15,890 nucleotides of DNA from CBIHON01 sp966211965 (lineage in GTDB: Bacteria; Pseudomonadota; Gammaproteobacteria; Burkholderiales; Burkholderiaceae_D), in contig CBIHON010000073.1 in assembly GCA_966211965.1 (NCBI GenBank), positions 1-15,890 on the forward strand. The letters run 5' to 3'. The notes under the pieces are model-generated. The model saw nothing but the letters and a program-made list of their open reading frames with translations, had not been told where the DNA came from and ran no database searches. Every line of letters begins with the position of its first letter. Within the stretch, counting starts at the first letter, position 1. A program made the position numbers and the translations under genes. Shown piece after piece: positions 1 to 8,539 of the stretch.

Positions 1-1507
1 AGCCGACCTTGCCGTTGATGAAGTCGTGCAGCATGAAGCCGACTGCCGGCAGGCCGAAATACTCGCCGCTGCCTTGCACATAGGTAGGAGCGGTTTGGCC
101 GTTGAGCTTATTTAATCTGAGGGTATTGCCCGCCGCCGTTCGCAGCCGGTGGGCGCTTTGCACCGCCGCAATCATCGGGAAATTGAGATTCACCCAGCCA
201 TTTTCGTATGTCAGAACACGAGCGCTCTGGCCCTCACTGGCAATTCTCGTACTTTTCGAGCCCAAAAGATTCGAGGTGACACCCGCTTTGTTATTAAACG
301 TCATCACATTTGCTTGCCAACACAATGCAAAATTTACCAATCCTGGAGGAGGTACTCCGACAACCTGAATCGGTGGCCTCGCCTCCTCCCGATCGAAGAA
401 ACTGGGCACAGCCGTATCGCAAGCGCCCCCCATCCCAAAATTGGCCTGAAACGGACGCATGGCCACCGTGTTCAGCCGAACTCCTGTTGCACTCAGCGAA
501 TCGTTGCCAACATAGAAGGACTTGGTCGGAAAAGTGACGACCCAATCCGTACCCGACAACGTCGCCGTATCCAGTACGAATTCGTTGACCATGTTATAGG
601 CCATCAGCACCGCACTCACCGGATCGGCCGGGTTGTCGGTCGCGGCTGTCCAATCCGAGACAATGACACTGCCGTCCTCGTCGATGATCTTGCTGGTTTT
701 GGGTTGGGCGCTGCTCAAGTTCGGCAGCACAGAGCCGGATGCGCTCCACATTGACGCCACGGTGTTGAAGTCGGCCAGCGCCACCGGCGCGTAGCTATAG
801 TCGGTGCCGTTGTTGACGTTGATCAGCGAGGCCGAGCCACCCAAGCCACCCGTTCCCCATTTGACGTTGCCGTTATTGGTATTGACGCCATTGACGAATA
901 CGGCATTCACCACTTTGCTTTCATCGACGGCGCCCGCTTTTCCACCCAGTACGGCACAGTTTGCAGGAACGCCGGATGCCGTATGCAAGAGCCCCGTGGT
1001 GACGGTGCCGATCATCTCGCCCATCTCGATGATCTCGAAATGGCCTTCGTTGGTGCGGTCCAGGCTCGCCGTTTCCGCATCGGTGCCGGCGTAGGCCGCG
1101 TTGCTGAACACGAATGCCGCCTCGTTGCCCCGGTAGGCCGGCACGGTGCAGGATGTATCCGCACTGACCAGCTTGGCGCCTTGCGCTGGATCGGCGGCGT
1201 TGACTGGGACAACCGCGGCGGTCCATACATCGAAGGGCGACAGGTACAGATTGAAATCGAGCACCGGTTTGCCGGCTTTCCCTTCGAGGAAGCGGACCTT
1301 GACGGCTTTGACGCTGTAAGTCGTGTTCACGATCGACAGATAGGTGTTGTAGGCCCCCGCGCCTGCGCTGCGCGCCGTATAGTAGGGATAGATCAGCGCT
1401 TGGCCAAGGCCGGCCGGATTGACATGCACGGCGTTGGCATGTCCGGACATCAGACTCAAGGCCGAGAGCACGGCAGCAGAGAGGATTTTGATTTTGAAAT
1501 TTCTCAT
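1..1507 (-). CDS. Large secreted protein of unknown function, 3' end cut by window edge
   Basis: An uninterrupted frame reads leftward from an ATG at 1507 to the window edge: 502 codons and no stop, so the C-terminus lies outside. The start has an AGGAAT ribosome-binding site at 1514-1519. Residues 1-26 form a Sec signal peptide (basic MRNFKIK, a hydrophobic stretch, then HANA at the cleavage site). The mature protein begins VHVNPAGLGQALIYPYYT and continues with VNTTYSVKAVKVRFLEGK and LDFNLYLSPFDVWTA; a later part is rich in Asn/Gly/Thr (FVNGVNTNNGNVKWGTGG). From memory, proteins with this GLGQ-LIYPYYT opening are uncharacterised exported proteins of beta- and deltaproteobacteria, often in several copies; I cannot name a function. 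A surface or extracellular location is inferred from the signal peptide and low-complexity, beta-like composition. No transmembrane segment is seen after the signal peptide. Confidence 0.85.
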   Translation of the reverse strand, partial: MRNFKIKILSAAVLSALSLMSGHANAVHVNPAGLGQALIYPYYTARSAGAGAYNTYLSIVNTTYSVKAVKVRFLEGKAGKPVLDFNLYLSPFDVWTAAVVPVNAADPAQGAKLVSADTSCTVPAYRGNEAAFVFSNAAYAGTDAETASLDRTNEGHFEIIEMGEMIGTVTTGLLHTASGVPANCAVLGGKAGAVDESKVVNAVFVNGVNTNNGNVKWGTGGLGGSASLINVNNGTDYSYAPVALADFNTVASMWSASGSVLPNLSSAQPKTSKIIDEDGSVIVSDWTAATDNPADPVSAVLMAYNMVNEFVLDTATLSGTDWVVTFPTKSFYVGNDSLSATGVRLNTVAMRPFQANFGMGGACDTAVPSFFDREEARPPIQVVGVPPPGLVNFALCWQANVMTFNNKAGVTSNLLGSKSTRIASEGQSARVLTYENGWVNLNFPMIAAVQSAHRLRTAAGNTLRLNKLNGQTAPTYVQGSGEYFGLPAVGFMLHDFINGKVG

Positions 1508-2022
1508 GACAATATTCCTGCGATCGAAAAACGGTTCAGCCATTTCATCTGCGATTGCTCTCAGCTCGGGACTCAAGAGATTTCGTCGAGAGCGAGCCGG
1601 AAAAATCATTGCGGCGCGTACATTACCACACCCTCGTTGAGCCAATTTATTTGCCAATACCAATACGTTTGGCTTTGTTTCACATACTTTTATTCTCAGA
1701 GTTAAAGGCGCCGGCTTCTTTGCGACGCGGTAGGTTTAGCCGGCAAAGCGTTTGTCCGACGAATCGCATCGCACCGATACCGCGCAGCCAGGGCAGCGGG
1801 AAGAAACCTGGCATTGGCTCAGATTCGAATTGCGCAAATTGCCATGAAGTCTTAAACTCACGCCCTTGAATTTCGCGGCCGGCATTTGTTTATCTTTCTG
1901 CACGGCCACGGCGCCTGGAATAATCGCCGTCTCGAAAACCGCAACATCCACGCGCTTCTTGTCGAGAAAAAGTGCGCCCTTCGAAGCGCGTGTTCCGCAT
2001 CATCGAATGAACATCCCAAGCC
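1508..2022. other. Intergenic region between divergent genes, no gene seen
   Basis: This 515-base gap separates the leftward secreted-protein gene from the rightward ankyrin genes and must hold both promoters. I see no convincing coding frame: short open frames on both strands lack ribosome-binding sites and have implausible composition. A more AT-rich patch lies around 1635-1705. No clear -35/-10 pair was found. The only distinct structure is the inverted repeat at 1949-1992. Confidence 0.6.
1949..1992. repeat. 10-bp perfect inverted repeat ahead of the first ankyrin gene
   Basis: CACGCGCTTC at 1949-1958 is the exact reverse complement of GAAGCGCGTG at 1983-1992, with a 24-base loop. It ends 30 bases before the ATG at 2023, so it would lie in the mRNA leader or be an operator. 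The start codon itself has no good Shine-Dalgarno sequence. Confidence 0.5.
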
Positions 2023-3126
2023 ATGCGTTGCAAACCCAAATACCTGCCGCTACTCCTTCTGCCGATCCTGCTGCTTGCACACGGCAGCGCTTTTTCAGAA
2101 TCAGCCCGGAATCTGGTGGCAACAGTTAAACAACGTATCGAGTCAAACGAAGCAAGCGGCCCGAAGGATTTCGAACCTCTGCTGGTTCTGTTGCGATCCG
2201 ACATCAGCGACGATGAGGCGGCGACGCTGCTCGATGGCATTCGGCAGATCGGCTCGCCCGATGGCGACAGCACTGCCGAATTCAAGCAATACGCCTACAA
2301 ACATGCGCCGCAGGTATTGCTGGATGTGGTGCGTTCCAAGCGGCGCGCCGGCGTGCGCAAGGACGCCATGTTCGGACTGCGCAGTCTGAATGCTCCCGAC
2401 GCAATCCTGCAGCAAGCCATCGCCAGCCTGGAAAGCGACCAAGGCCCCGACCAGAAAACCTTGCGTAATGCTGCCGACCTGCTGCGTGGGTGGCTTGAAT
2501 CGCCCCGTGATTTCGTGACCAAGCCCGACGAACTTCGGCCTAAAACACCTGAAATCGAACAGGCGGCGATCGCCTTCCTGAAAGCCCGAAAAGTCCATGT
2601 ATCCTTGAGTGCATTGAATCAAGCCGCCAGAAAAGGCGAAGCTGCCGACGTGCTGGCGTTGCTGGACGCAGGCTTCGACGTCAACGCATCATCCGGCGGA
2701 TCAGGAATTCCTGTCGCGGCGGCCGTGCAGGGTTGTGCATCGGATGACAAGCAAAATGAAGCGCAGCAAGCCAGGCGCATGAAGACGATCGATGCGCTGA
2801 TTTCACGCGGCGCCAATCTGCGCCATGCCGATGCCCGCAACAACCTGCTGCTGCATGATGTGGCACATTATTGCAATAGCGCGATTGCCGCTCGCCTGAT
2901 CGGCGCCGGCGCACCCTATGCGGAAAAAAACATGCAGGATTATTCGCCCTTGGATATCGCATTGGTGTCGGCCAATTGGGAAGTCGCCAAAACGCTCGTG
3001 GCGTCAGGTGCGAGAACATCGAAGCAACGCATTGGCGAAATTTTCTTCGAACCTCCGTCCGATCCGGACATAGCCGGCCTGCTCCGGCAGGCAACCGAAA
3101 CCTCACGCAAAAAAATAGGAAAATGA
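2023..3126 (+). CDS. Exported ankyrin-repeat protein, 367 aa
   Basis: The N-terminus (MRCKPKYLPLLLLPILLLA) is a signal peptide, with cleavage likely near residues 24-28, so the protein should be periplasmic. Residues about 30-180 are helical and HEAT-like (for example VRKDAMFGLRSLNAPDAI) with no domain I can name. From about residue 193 ankyrin repeats follow: LNQAARKGEAADVLALLDAG, then MKTIDALISRGANLRHAD near 253, and DYSPLDIALVSANWEVAKTL near 306. Ankyrin repeats bind proteins; the partner is unknown. An in-frame TGA at 2008-2010 forces the start to 2023 or later, although there is no clear ribosome-binding site. Only one base separates its stop from the next gene, whose ankyrin C-terminus resembles this one, so the two are an operon of paralogues. 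Confidence 0.85.
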   Translation: MRCKPKYLPLLLLPILLLAHGSAFSESARNLVATVKQRIESNEASGPKDFEPLLVLLRSDISDDEAATLLDGIRQIGSPDGDSTAEFKQYAYKHAPQVLLDVVRSKRRAGVRKDAMFGLRSLNAPDAILQQAIASLESDQGPDQKTLRNAADLLRGWLESPRDFVTKPDELRPKTPEIEQAAIAFLKARKVHVSLSALNQAARKGEAADVLALLDAGFDVNASSGGSGIPVAAAVQGCASDDKQNEAQQARRMKTIDALISRGANLRHADARNNLLLHDVAHYCNSAIAARLIGAGAPYAEKNMQDYSPLDIALVSANWEVAKTLVASGARTSKQRIGEIFFEPPSDPDIAGLLRQATETSRKKIGK

Positions 3127-3127
3127 A

Positions 3128-3784
3128 ATGCATGCACGAATGACGAACCCGCTCAAGACCTTGTGCGCAGCAGCCCTTTTGTCTCTCTTCGCAGTAACAA
3201 CACAGGTGTACGCCGAAGAAAGCCTGCGTGCGCCGAAGATGACCAAGAGTGAAGCCGAGGCTTACCTGGATGACGAAGGAATCGAGGCCAACACCGAAAA
3301 TATGCCTGGCGTCTTGTTGAATGCAAAGGTCGAAACCGTCGTTGCGATGCTGACCATGGGCGTGGATCCCAATGCCAAGTCGAAATCCCTGCCCCAGACT
3401 TTTCTGGAACTGGCGAGCATGGCCTGCGCGACCAAGAAAGGCGACACGGCCAGCATCGTCCAGATCGTCGATGCCTTGCTCGAATTCGGCGCGGACCCGA
3501 ACAAGGAAGGAATGCAAGGCCTTGGCGCGATGCTGACCGCCGCGCAACAATGTCCAGGCGTCGTCATGGAAAGGCTGGTCAAGGGAAAGGGCGACATCAA
3601 TACGAAAAGCTATCAGGGATTCACGCCGCTCTCGATGGCGTTGATCGTGAAGAATTACGATGCAGCAGAAACGCTCATCCGGCTCGGCGCGCGCTTGAAG
3701 CCGGAGTCCGGCAAGAAAATTCTCGACGGGCAGGAGAGCGATGCGCGGCTGAAGGAATTGATCAAGCGCGCAACCTCAAAATGA
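3128..3784 (+). CDS. Exported ankyrin-repeat protein, 218 aa, paralogue of its neighbour
   Basis: The protein starts with a signal peptide, residues 1-29 or so (hydrophobic core LCAAALLSLFAV, cleavage after VYA), and is predicted periplasmic. The rest is mostly ankyrin repeats: VETVVAMLTMGVDPNAKS, IVDALLEFGADPNKEG, and GFTPLSMALIVKNYDAAETL. The last repeat aligns with DYSPLDIALVSANWEVAKTL of the upstream protein and both end in a short helical tail. It lacks the 150-residue HEAT-like part of that protein. AGGA about eight bases before the ATG at 3128 serves as ribosome-binding site; a second ATG at 3140 is possible but worse placed. The two genes are separated by one base and are almost certainly co-transcribed. 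Its role is unknown; a periplasmic binding or inhibitor protein is a guess. Confidence 0.85.
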   Translation: MHARMTNPLKTLCAAALLSLFAVTTQVYAEESLRAPKMTKSEAEAYLDDEGIEANTENMPGVLLNAKVETVVAMLTMGVDPNAKSKSLPQTFLELASMACATKKGDTASIVQIVDALLEFGADPNKEGMQGLGAMLTAAQQCPGVVMERLVKGKGDINTKSYQGFTPLSMALIVKNYDAAETLIRLGARLKPESGKKILDGQESDARLKELIKRATSK

Positions 3785-3810
3785 ACGTCCGTCGTTCATG
3801 TCGGCGCCTA

Positions 3811-3887
3811 TCGCAGGAGGGGTGAAACCCATCAGATGTACGGTCGATCATGATGGGTTCCACCTCGGCGGCCCACCCATCCTGCGA
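3811..3887. repeat. Long imperfect palindrome between convergent genes (possible repeat family/terminator)
   Basis: Outer arms 3811-3823 (TCGCAGGAGGGGT) and 3875-3887 (ACCCATCCTGCGA) pair at 12 of 13 positions; inner arms 3826-3834 (AACCCATCA) and 3851-3859 (TGATGGGTT) pair perfectly. The whole folds into a branched stem in the gap between the ankyrin operon and the efflux operon, which converge here. The core with CCCATCCTGCGA and GATGGGTT resembles, from memory, short palindromic intergenic repeats common in beta- and gammaproteobacteria. It lacks a T-tract, so a rho-independent terminator role is uncertain. Confidence 0.55.
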
Positions 3888-3902
3888 TTCGGTGCTGCCA
3901 TT

Positions 3903-5297
3903 TCACTCCCTCCACCCGCCGCCCAGCGCCTTGTAAAGCTGCACCAGCGACAGCAATCCATTACGGTAAGCCAGCGCCAATTGCAGCTCCGCAGCGAACA
4001 ACTGGCTGTCCGCATCGATCACTTCGAAATACGACGAGTACCCGATCTGATAGCGCCGCAACACGCGCGCACTCACCTCTTGCAAGGATTTGACCTGCTG
4101 TTCCTGCGCCTTGATGGCTTCACCGTAGGCGCTCCTTGCCGCGAGCGCATCGGCCACCTCGCGAAATGCCTGGCCGACGGCGCGCTGGTAGCCTAACAGC
4201 GCCTGCTGCTCGCGCGCCCTGGCCGCCTCCACCTGATAGCGGTTGCGCTGCGCGTCGAGCAGCGGCTGCAAAAAATTCAAACCGAACGACCAGACCGACG
4301 TCGATCCGCTGAACAGCCGGGACAGCTCCACCGATTGCGAACCATAGGCGCCGGTCAGCGTCACGCTGGGAAACAGCGCGGCTTTCGCCGCGCGCACGTT
4401 GGCCGTCGCGCCGATCAGGTTGAATTCGGCCTCGCGCAAATCGGGCCGGCGCGCGATCAGCGACGAAGGCAAGCCGGCCGGAACCGCGATCGGCATGGGC
4501 AGCGTTTGCAGATCGAAACGTTCGCGCTGGACCGGCGCAGGATTCTGGCCGAGCAAAATCTGCAATTGGTTTTCTGTTTGCCCGATTTGTCTTTGCAGTT
4601 CAGGCAGATTGGCACGCGCCGTTGCCAGGCTCGCTTCGGCGCGGCTCAGGTCGAGGCCGGAGGCGGTGCCTTGGCGGAATTTGCTTTGCGTGAGCTGCAC
4701 GAAGCGTTCGCGCGCATCGATCGTGCGCTCGGTGATCTCGCGCTGCAAATCGAGCGCCAGCAAGTTGAAGTAGGCCGTCGCCACATCGCTCACCAGGCTC
4801 ATCCGCACACTGCTGCGGCCGGATTCGCTTGCCAGCAGATTGGCCCTGGCGGATTCGCTCAGGCTGGCAAGCCGGCGCCACAGATCGATTTCGAACGAGA
4901 CCTCGCCCTGTGCGCCGAACAGCGTGCCGGTGGTAAATTCGCCGGACTGAAAAGCGCGCCCTCGCCCACCGCTCAGCCGCAGGTCCACCTGCGGCCATTG
5001 CGCCTGACGGCTGATCTCGGCCTGGGCGCGCGCTTCCGCCACGCGGGCTGCCGCGATCCGCACATCGCGATTCTGGGCCAAAGCAGTTTTCAAGAGTTGC
5101 TGCAGGGTCTTGTCGCGGTACATCTCCCACCAGTCCAGATCGGCGAGCGACGCTTCTGCCGGCGCATCCGCCTGGCCGCGAAAAGCGGCAGGGATGTCGA
5201 GGTCCGGCCGCCGGTATTCCGGGCCGACGGAACAAGCGCTCAGCAACACCGCGACCAAGGCAAGGATCAAGACAAGCGCAAAGGTTGTGCCCTTCAT
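3903..5297 (-). CDS. RND efflux outer-membrane lipoprotein, NodT/OprM family
   Basis: This 464-residue protein is the outer-membrane exit duct of the tripartite pump encoded upstream. Residues 1-22 are a lipoprotein signal ending in the lipobox LLSAC, so Cys22 should be lipidated; SVGPEYRRP follows, as is typical of NodT-family proteins. Two TolC-type repeats follow, with hallmark segments DLDWWEMYRDKTLQQLL, NRDVRIAAARVAEARAQ, RRPDLREAEFNLIGA and a C-terminal GYSSYFEVIDADSQLFAAEL. Length is normal. The same frame is open far upstream of the ATG, but MKGTTFAL at 5297 is the only start that gives a signal peptide. That ATG overlaps the pump's TGA by four bases (ATGA), indicating translational coupling. 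The start region is a copy of a 15-bp repeat also found in the pump gene. Confidence 0.95.
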   Translation of the reverse strand: MKGTTFALVLILALVAVLLSACSVGPEYRRPDLDIPAAFRGQADAPAEASLADLDWWEMYRDKTLQQLLKTALAQNRDVRIAAARVAEARAQAEISRQAQWPQVDLRLSGGRGRAFQSGEFTTGTLFGAQGEVSFEIDLWRRLASLSESARANLLASESGRSSVRMSLVSDVATAYFNLLALDLQREITERTIDARERFVQLTQSKFRQGTASGLDLSRAEASLATARANLPELQRQIGQTENQLQILLGQNPAPVQRERFDLQTLPMPIAVPAGLPSSLIARRPDLREAEFNLIGATANVRAAKAALFPSVTLTGAYGSQSVELSRLFSGSTSVWSFGLNFLQPLLDAQRNRYQVEAARAREQQALLGYQRAVGQAFREVADALAARSAYGEAIKAQEQQVKSLQEVSARVLRRYQIGYSSYFEVIDADSQLFAAELQLALAYRNGLLSLVQLYKALGGGWRE

Positions 5298-5336
5298 GGC
5301 CGGCCCTCTGCCGACCCCGTCCCCTTCATGGCCGGC
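5290..5336. repeat. 15-bp direct repeat at the pump / outer-membrane gene junction
   Basis: CCCTTCATGGCCGGC occurs at 5290-5304 and again at 5322-5336, a 32-base period. Read on the coding strand, each copy contains GCCGGCCATGAAGGG. One copy encodes AMKG within the pump's last residues; the other supplies the start codon (MKGT) of the outer-membrane gene in another frame. Confidence 0.8.
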
Positions 5337-8300
5337 AAACCGGCGCCATGCGTCTGCACATCGTCGGTGACCGGCTCCTCGTCCTGCCGGAACGGCATTT
5401 TGCGCTCGCTGATGCGCTGCAAAATGACGTAGAAGACCGGAATCACGAAGATCCCGATCAACGTGGCAAACAACATGCCGAACACCACCGCCGTCCCGAT
5501 CGCCTGCCGCGCGCCGGCGCCTGCCCCGGTGGCGACCGCGAGCGGCGCCGTGCCGAGTATGAAAGCGAACGAAGTCATCAGGATCGGCCGTAAGCGCAAT
5601 TGCGCGCCCTGGCGCGCGGCTTCGACGATGGACACGCCGCGTTCGCGCGCGAGCTTGGCGAATTCGACGATCAGGATGGCATTCTTGGCAGCCAGTCCGA
5701 TCAGCATGATCAAGCCGATCTGCGTGTAGACATTGTTGACCGCGCCGCGCAGCGCCAGCCCGGTGAAGGCCCCCAGCACGCCGAAGGGAATGACCAGCAG
5801 GATGGCAACCGGCATGGCCCAGCTCTCGTAGAGTGCTGCGAGCACAAGGAATACGAACATCAGCGACAAGGCGAATATATAGGCAGTCTGTCCGCCGGTT
5901 TTCTGTTCCTGGTAGGTGGCCCCGGTCCACTCATAGCCGAAGCCTGCAGGCAGGGCGGCGGCGGCCTCCTGCATCGCTTGCGCCGCCTGGCCGGAGCTGT
6001 AGCCCGGTGCGGGACTGCCGGTGAGCGTGGCGGCGCGGTAGATGTTGTAGCGCTCGTAGAATTCCGGACCGTTGATCGAACGCGGCGCCAGTACGGCCGA
6101 CAGCGGCACCATCTCGCCGCCGGCATTGCGCACGTAATAGCGGGCCACGTCTTCAGGGCGCGTGCGCGCCGTTCCCTCCGCCTGCATCTGCACCCTGAAG
6201 GTACGGCCGAACAGGTTGAAGTCGTTGACGTAATAATTCCCCATCAAGGTCTGCAGCGTAAAGAAGACATCGTTCAGCGCCAGGCCGAAGGTTTTTACTT
6301 TCTCGCGATCGACTTCAAACTCGATCTGCGGGGTGCGGTCGTCGTAATTGGGAAACACGAAACCGATTTCAGGCCGCTTGCGCGCCGCGCCGACCAGGTT
6401 TTGGACGACCTGCGCAAACTGCTTCGGATCGCCGCCGCTGCGGTCCTGGACCACGAAATCGAAACCGCCTGTCGTGCCGAGGCCGCGGATCGGCGGCGGG
6501 CTCAGCACCAGGGCCTGGGCCTCCCGGATTTCCGCATTCAAGCGTCCGGTCAAGGTGCGTACGATATCGTCTGCGCTTTGTCCCGGTCCCTTGCGTTCAT
6601 CCCAAGGCTTGAGCCGGATGAAGGTGGTCGAATTGTACGAAGTCGTCAAGCCGGTCAGCAGGTTGAATCCGGCCAGCGAGGCCACGCCTGCCACACCCGG
6701 CGTTTCATTCGCGATCCGGGTCAACTGCGCCACCGCGCGGTTGGTGCGTTCCAGGGACGCCGCCGGCGGCAGCTGCATGACGGCGAATACGAAGCCTTGG
6801 TCTTCCGGCGGCACCAGGCCGGTAGGCCGGGATTTGACCAGCACGTACAGCACGGCCAGCAATATGAGAAGTGTCAGCATCACCAGTGCGGCGCGGCGCG
6901 CCAGCTTCGCCACCGAGGCCGAATAGCGGCCGGAAAATGCCGCGAAGCCACGGTTGAATCGCTCAAAGAAACGGCCAAGCAGCCGGCGCGGCCTTTCTTG
7001 TTCGGCCGGGCGCAACAGCAACGCGCACAAGGCAGGCGTCAACGTCAGCGCCACCACCGCCGACAAGAGCACCGAGGTCGCCAGCGTCAATGCGAATTGC
7101 CGGTACAACTGTCCGGTCAAGCCGCCCAGGAAAGCCACCGGGACGAACACTGCGGCCAGCACCAACGCGATCGCAATCACCGGCCCGCCGACATCGGCAA
7201 TGGCGGCCTTGGTCGCTTCGCGGGCGCTGGTGCGCTCGGTATCGAGGCGATGCTGCACCGCCTCCACCACCACGATCGCATCGTCGACCACGATGCCGAT
7301 CGCCAACACCAGGCCGAACAGGGTCAGCGTGTTGATGGAAAAGCCGAACGCGCTGAATGCGGCGAAGGTGCCGATCAGCGAGACCGGCACCGCCAGCATC
7401 GGGATGATGGTGGCGCGCCAGGTCTGCAGAAACAGGAACACCACGAACAGCACCAGCACGAAAGCCTCGCCCAAGGTGATCAATACATCTTTCAGCGATT
7501 CGGTGACGAAGGGCGTGGTGCTATAAGGAATCGAATACACCACGCCGGCCGGAAAGCGCCGTGCTGCCTGATCCATGGTCTGCTTGACCTGGTCCGCAAC
7601 GTCGAGCGCGTTGGCGTCCGGCTGCAGGAAGATGCCGATGAACACGCCGGGGATGCCGTTCTCCTGCACGTTGATGCTGTAGTCGGCGCCGCCCAATTCG
7701 ATTCGCGCGATGTCTTTCAGGTACACGATCTGGCCATCCGGCGCGGCACGCAGAATCATGTTCTCGTATTGCGCGGGATCGGTGAGACGGCCGCGGATGG
7801 TGGCCGAATACTGCATCTGCTGCCCCGGCGGAACCGGCGGCACGCCGATGCGGCCGGCTGGCGCCACCACGTTCTGTTCCTGGATCACGCGCTGCACATC
7901 CGAAGCGGTCACACCCAACCGCGCCATGCGGTCCGGATCGAGCCAGATGCGCATGCTGTAATCGCGCGCGCCGAAAATGCGCACTGCGCCGACGCCGGGA
8001 ATGCGCGACAGTGTGTCCTGCAAATTCAGCAAAGCATAGTTGCTCAGGAACGTGGCATCGAAGCGGCCGTCCGGCGCCGTCAATGCCAGTACCTCGAGAA
8101 AGTCGGTCGACTGCTTGCGTATCGTAATGCCCTGCCGGATCACGTCGGCCGGCAGCGTGCTCTGCGCAACGGCAACCCGGTTTTGCACATCCACCGCATC
8201 CAGGTCCTGGTCGGTTCCGATGTCGAAGGTCACGGTCAGGCTGTACGAGCCGTCATTGGCGCTTTTCGAGTCCATGTAAAGCATGCCCTTGGCGCCGTTG

Positions 8301-8506
8301 ACCTGCTGCTCGATCGGCGCGGCGATCGATTGCGTCACCACATCCGCGTTGGCGCCGGGAAAGCTGGCCGACACCTGCACTTGCGGCGGCACGATCTGGG
8401 GGTATTGCGCGATCGGCAAACCGAAGGCGGCGAGCGCTCCCGCAAGCGTAATGATCAAGGAAACGACCGTGGAAAAAATAGGGCGATCGATGAAGAAGTT
8501 AAACAT
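5294..8506 (-). CDS. RND multidrug efflux pump, inner-membrane HAE1-family permease
   Basis: At 1070 residues this is a full-length proton-driven drug exporter of the AcrB/MexB type. It begins MFNFFIDRPIFSTVVSLIIT, the usual first membrane helix, followed by a periplasmic porter domain (FPGANADVVTQSIAAPIEQQ). Proton-relay residues are present: Asp408-Asp409 in GIVVDDAIVVVEAV and Lys941 in GLAAKNAILIVEFAK, matching AcrB D407/D408 and K940. It has the two-halved layout of twelve helices and two large periplasmic loops. The ribosome-binding site is AGCAGGTGACG just before the ATG; the gap to the upstream fusion-protein gene is 33 bases. The C-terminus (AMKGTGSAEGRP) is encoded by part of a short repeat and overlaps the next gene by four bases. 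Substrates cannot be told from sequence; antibiotics, solvents or aromatic compounds are typical for the family. Confidence 0.97.
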   Translation of the reverse strand: MFNFFIDRPIFSTVVSLIITLAGALAAFGLPIAQYPQIVPPQVQVSASFPGANADVVTQSIAAPIEQQVNGAKGMLYMDSKSANDGSYSLTVTFDIGTDQDLDAVDVQNRVAVAQSTLPADVIRQGITIRKQSTDFLEVLALTAPDGRFDATFLSNYALLNLQDTLSRIPGVGAVRIFGARDYSMRIWLDPDRMARLGVTASDVQRVIQEQNVVAPAGRIGVPPVPPGQQMQYSATIRGRLTDPAQYENMILRAAPDGQIVYLKDIARIELGGADYSINVQENGIPGVFIGIFLQPDANALDVADQVKQTMDQAARRFPAGVVYSIPYSTTPFVTESLKDVLITLGEAFVLVLFVVFLFLQTWRATIIPMLAVPVSLIGTFAAFSAFGFSINTLTLFGLVLAIGIVVDDAIVVVEAVQHRLDTERTSAREATKAAIADVGGPVIAIALVLAAVFVPVAFLGGLTGQLYRQFALTLATSVLLSAVVALTLTPALCALLLRPAEQERPRRLLGRFFERFNRGFAAFSGRYSASVAKLARRAALVMLTLLILLAVLYVLVKSRPTGLVPPEDQGFVFAVMQLPPAASLERTNRAVAQLTRIANETPGVAGVASLAGFNLLTGLTTSYNSTTFIRLKPWDERKGPGQSADDIVRTLTGRLNAEIREAQALVLSPPPIRGLGTTGGFDFVVQDRSGGDPKQFAQVVQNLVGAARKRPEIGFVFPNYDDRTPQIEFEVDREKVKTFGLALNDVFFTLQTLMGNYYVNDFNLFGRTFRVQMQAEGTARTRPEDVARYYVRNAGGEMVPLSAVLAPRSINGPEFYERYNIYRAATLTGSPAPGYSSGQAAQAMQEAAAALPAGFGYEWTGATYQEQKTGGQTAYIFALSLMFVFLVLAALYESWAMPVAILLVIPFGVLGAFTGLALRGAVNNVYTQIGLIMLIGLAAKNAILIVEFAKLARERGVSIVEAARQGAQLRLRPILMTSFAFILGTAPLAVATGAGAGARQAIGTAVVFGMLFATLIGIFVIPVFYVILQRISERKMPFRQDEEPVTDDVQTHGAGLPAMKGTGSAEGRP

Positions 8507-8539
8507 CCGTCACCTGCTTTCTATCGTGACATGCGCCGC

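Noticed and set aside
149..1705. Several open frames of 70-240 codons on the plus strand and short ones on the minus strand
   Set aside because: They are shadows of the leftward secreted-protein gene, which has a signal peptide, ribosome-binding site and a continuous frame to the window edge.
2681..3550. A 289-codon minus-strand frame across the ankyrin genes
   Set aside because: It is antisense to two genes with signal peptides and ankyrin motifs, and crosses their junction.
4335..5432. A 365-codon open frame on the plus strand
   Set aside because: It is antisense to the NodT gene and the end of the pump; the product is Arg/Gln/Gly-rich with no recognisable motif.
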